Shown one piece after another: positions 18,252 through 18,327 of a stretch of 18,327 nt of DNA. The notes beneath the pieces are model-generated. The model worked only from the letters and a program-made list of their open reading frames with translations. It searched no databases and was not told the DNA's origin. The translations under genes were made by a program, and so were the position numbers. The DNA is from Phanerochaete sordida (lineage: Eukaryota; Basidiomycota; Agaricomycetes; Polyporales; Phanerochaetaceae): positions 1 through 18,327 of the forward strand of contig BPQB01000184.1 in assembly GCA_019973155.2 (NCBI GenBank). The letters run 5' to 3'. Position 1 is the stretch's first letter, and every line of letters begins with the position of its first letter.

Positions 18252-18284
18252 TACTCTTGCTTAATTATCGTACTCTTGCATAAT
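18252..18284. repeat. Short direct repeat, 13 of 14 bases identical
   Basis: TACTCTTGCTTAAT (18252-18265) is repeated as TACTCTTGCATAAT (18271-18284), 19 bp apart start to start. It may be a duplicated binding site or replication slippage. Confidence 0.7.
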
Positions 18285-18327
18285 AAAATCCACACAACTC
18301 GACAGTATGCCTGCCCCTGTCCCTCCG

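Larger units (their letters stand above)
17845..18327. other. Upstream flank of the NmrA-like gene, no gene supported
   Basis: 483 bp to the window edge, with the NmrA-like promoter at the left. Open frames here are short and unlike any family. It holds a small CAC/AACGAC repeat tract (18183-18216) and a 14-nt near-perfect direct repeat (18252-18284). AATAAA at 18283-18288 could be a plus-strand polyadenylation signal, but no plus-strand gene precedes it. Confidence 0.5.

Overview
The window is nuclear DNA from a filamentous basidiomycete, most likely a mushroom-forming agaricomycete. The evidence is seven protein-coding genes cut by many very short introns (46-68 nt, mostly near 52, with GTNNGY donors and CTRAY-like branch sites), GC-rich exons, and the protein families present: a multi-TM fungal P450, S1/P1 nuclease, Hst2 sirtuin, NmrA-like protein and EFL1. 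I see no rRNA, convincing tRNA, transposon or CRISPR array. Exon models were built by hand from splice sites, frame and family motifs. Every model closes to a whole number of codons.

Layout from left to right: (1) 437-4246 (+) EFL1/RIA1 cytoplasmic 60S-maturation GTPase, 11 exons; (2) 4247-5558 non-coding, with a cluster of small hairpins near 4532-4737; (3) 5559-7682 (+) cytochrome P450, 10 exons; (4) 7871-9085 (+) alpha/beta hydrolase of the HGGG/HSL type, 3 exons; (5) 9149-10697 (-) secreted S1/P1 zinc nuclease, 12 exons, including a 5-nt exon and a GC-AG intron; (6) 10698-11721 divergent promoter region; (7) 11722-14650 (+) PLK4/SAK-like protein with a kinase fold and cryptic polo box, whose HRD and DFG motifs read HRN and DFH; (8) 14878-16418 (-) Hst2/SIRT2-type sirtuin with 10-nt and 8-nt exons and a myristoylation-like N terminus; (9) 16812-17844 (-) NmrA-like NAD(P)-binding protein; (10) 17845-18327 promoter and flank with short repeats.

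The genes do not form one obvious pathway. EFL1 is housekeeping, PLK4-like and Hst2 are regulatory, and the P450 and hydrolase are tandem metabolic genes. The most interesting points are the likely catalytically impaired PLK4-like protein in a lineage thought to lack centrioles, and several tiny exons that encode active-site or cofactor-binding residues and that automated gene callers would probably miss.
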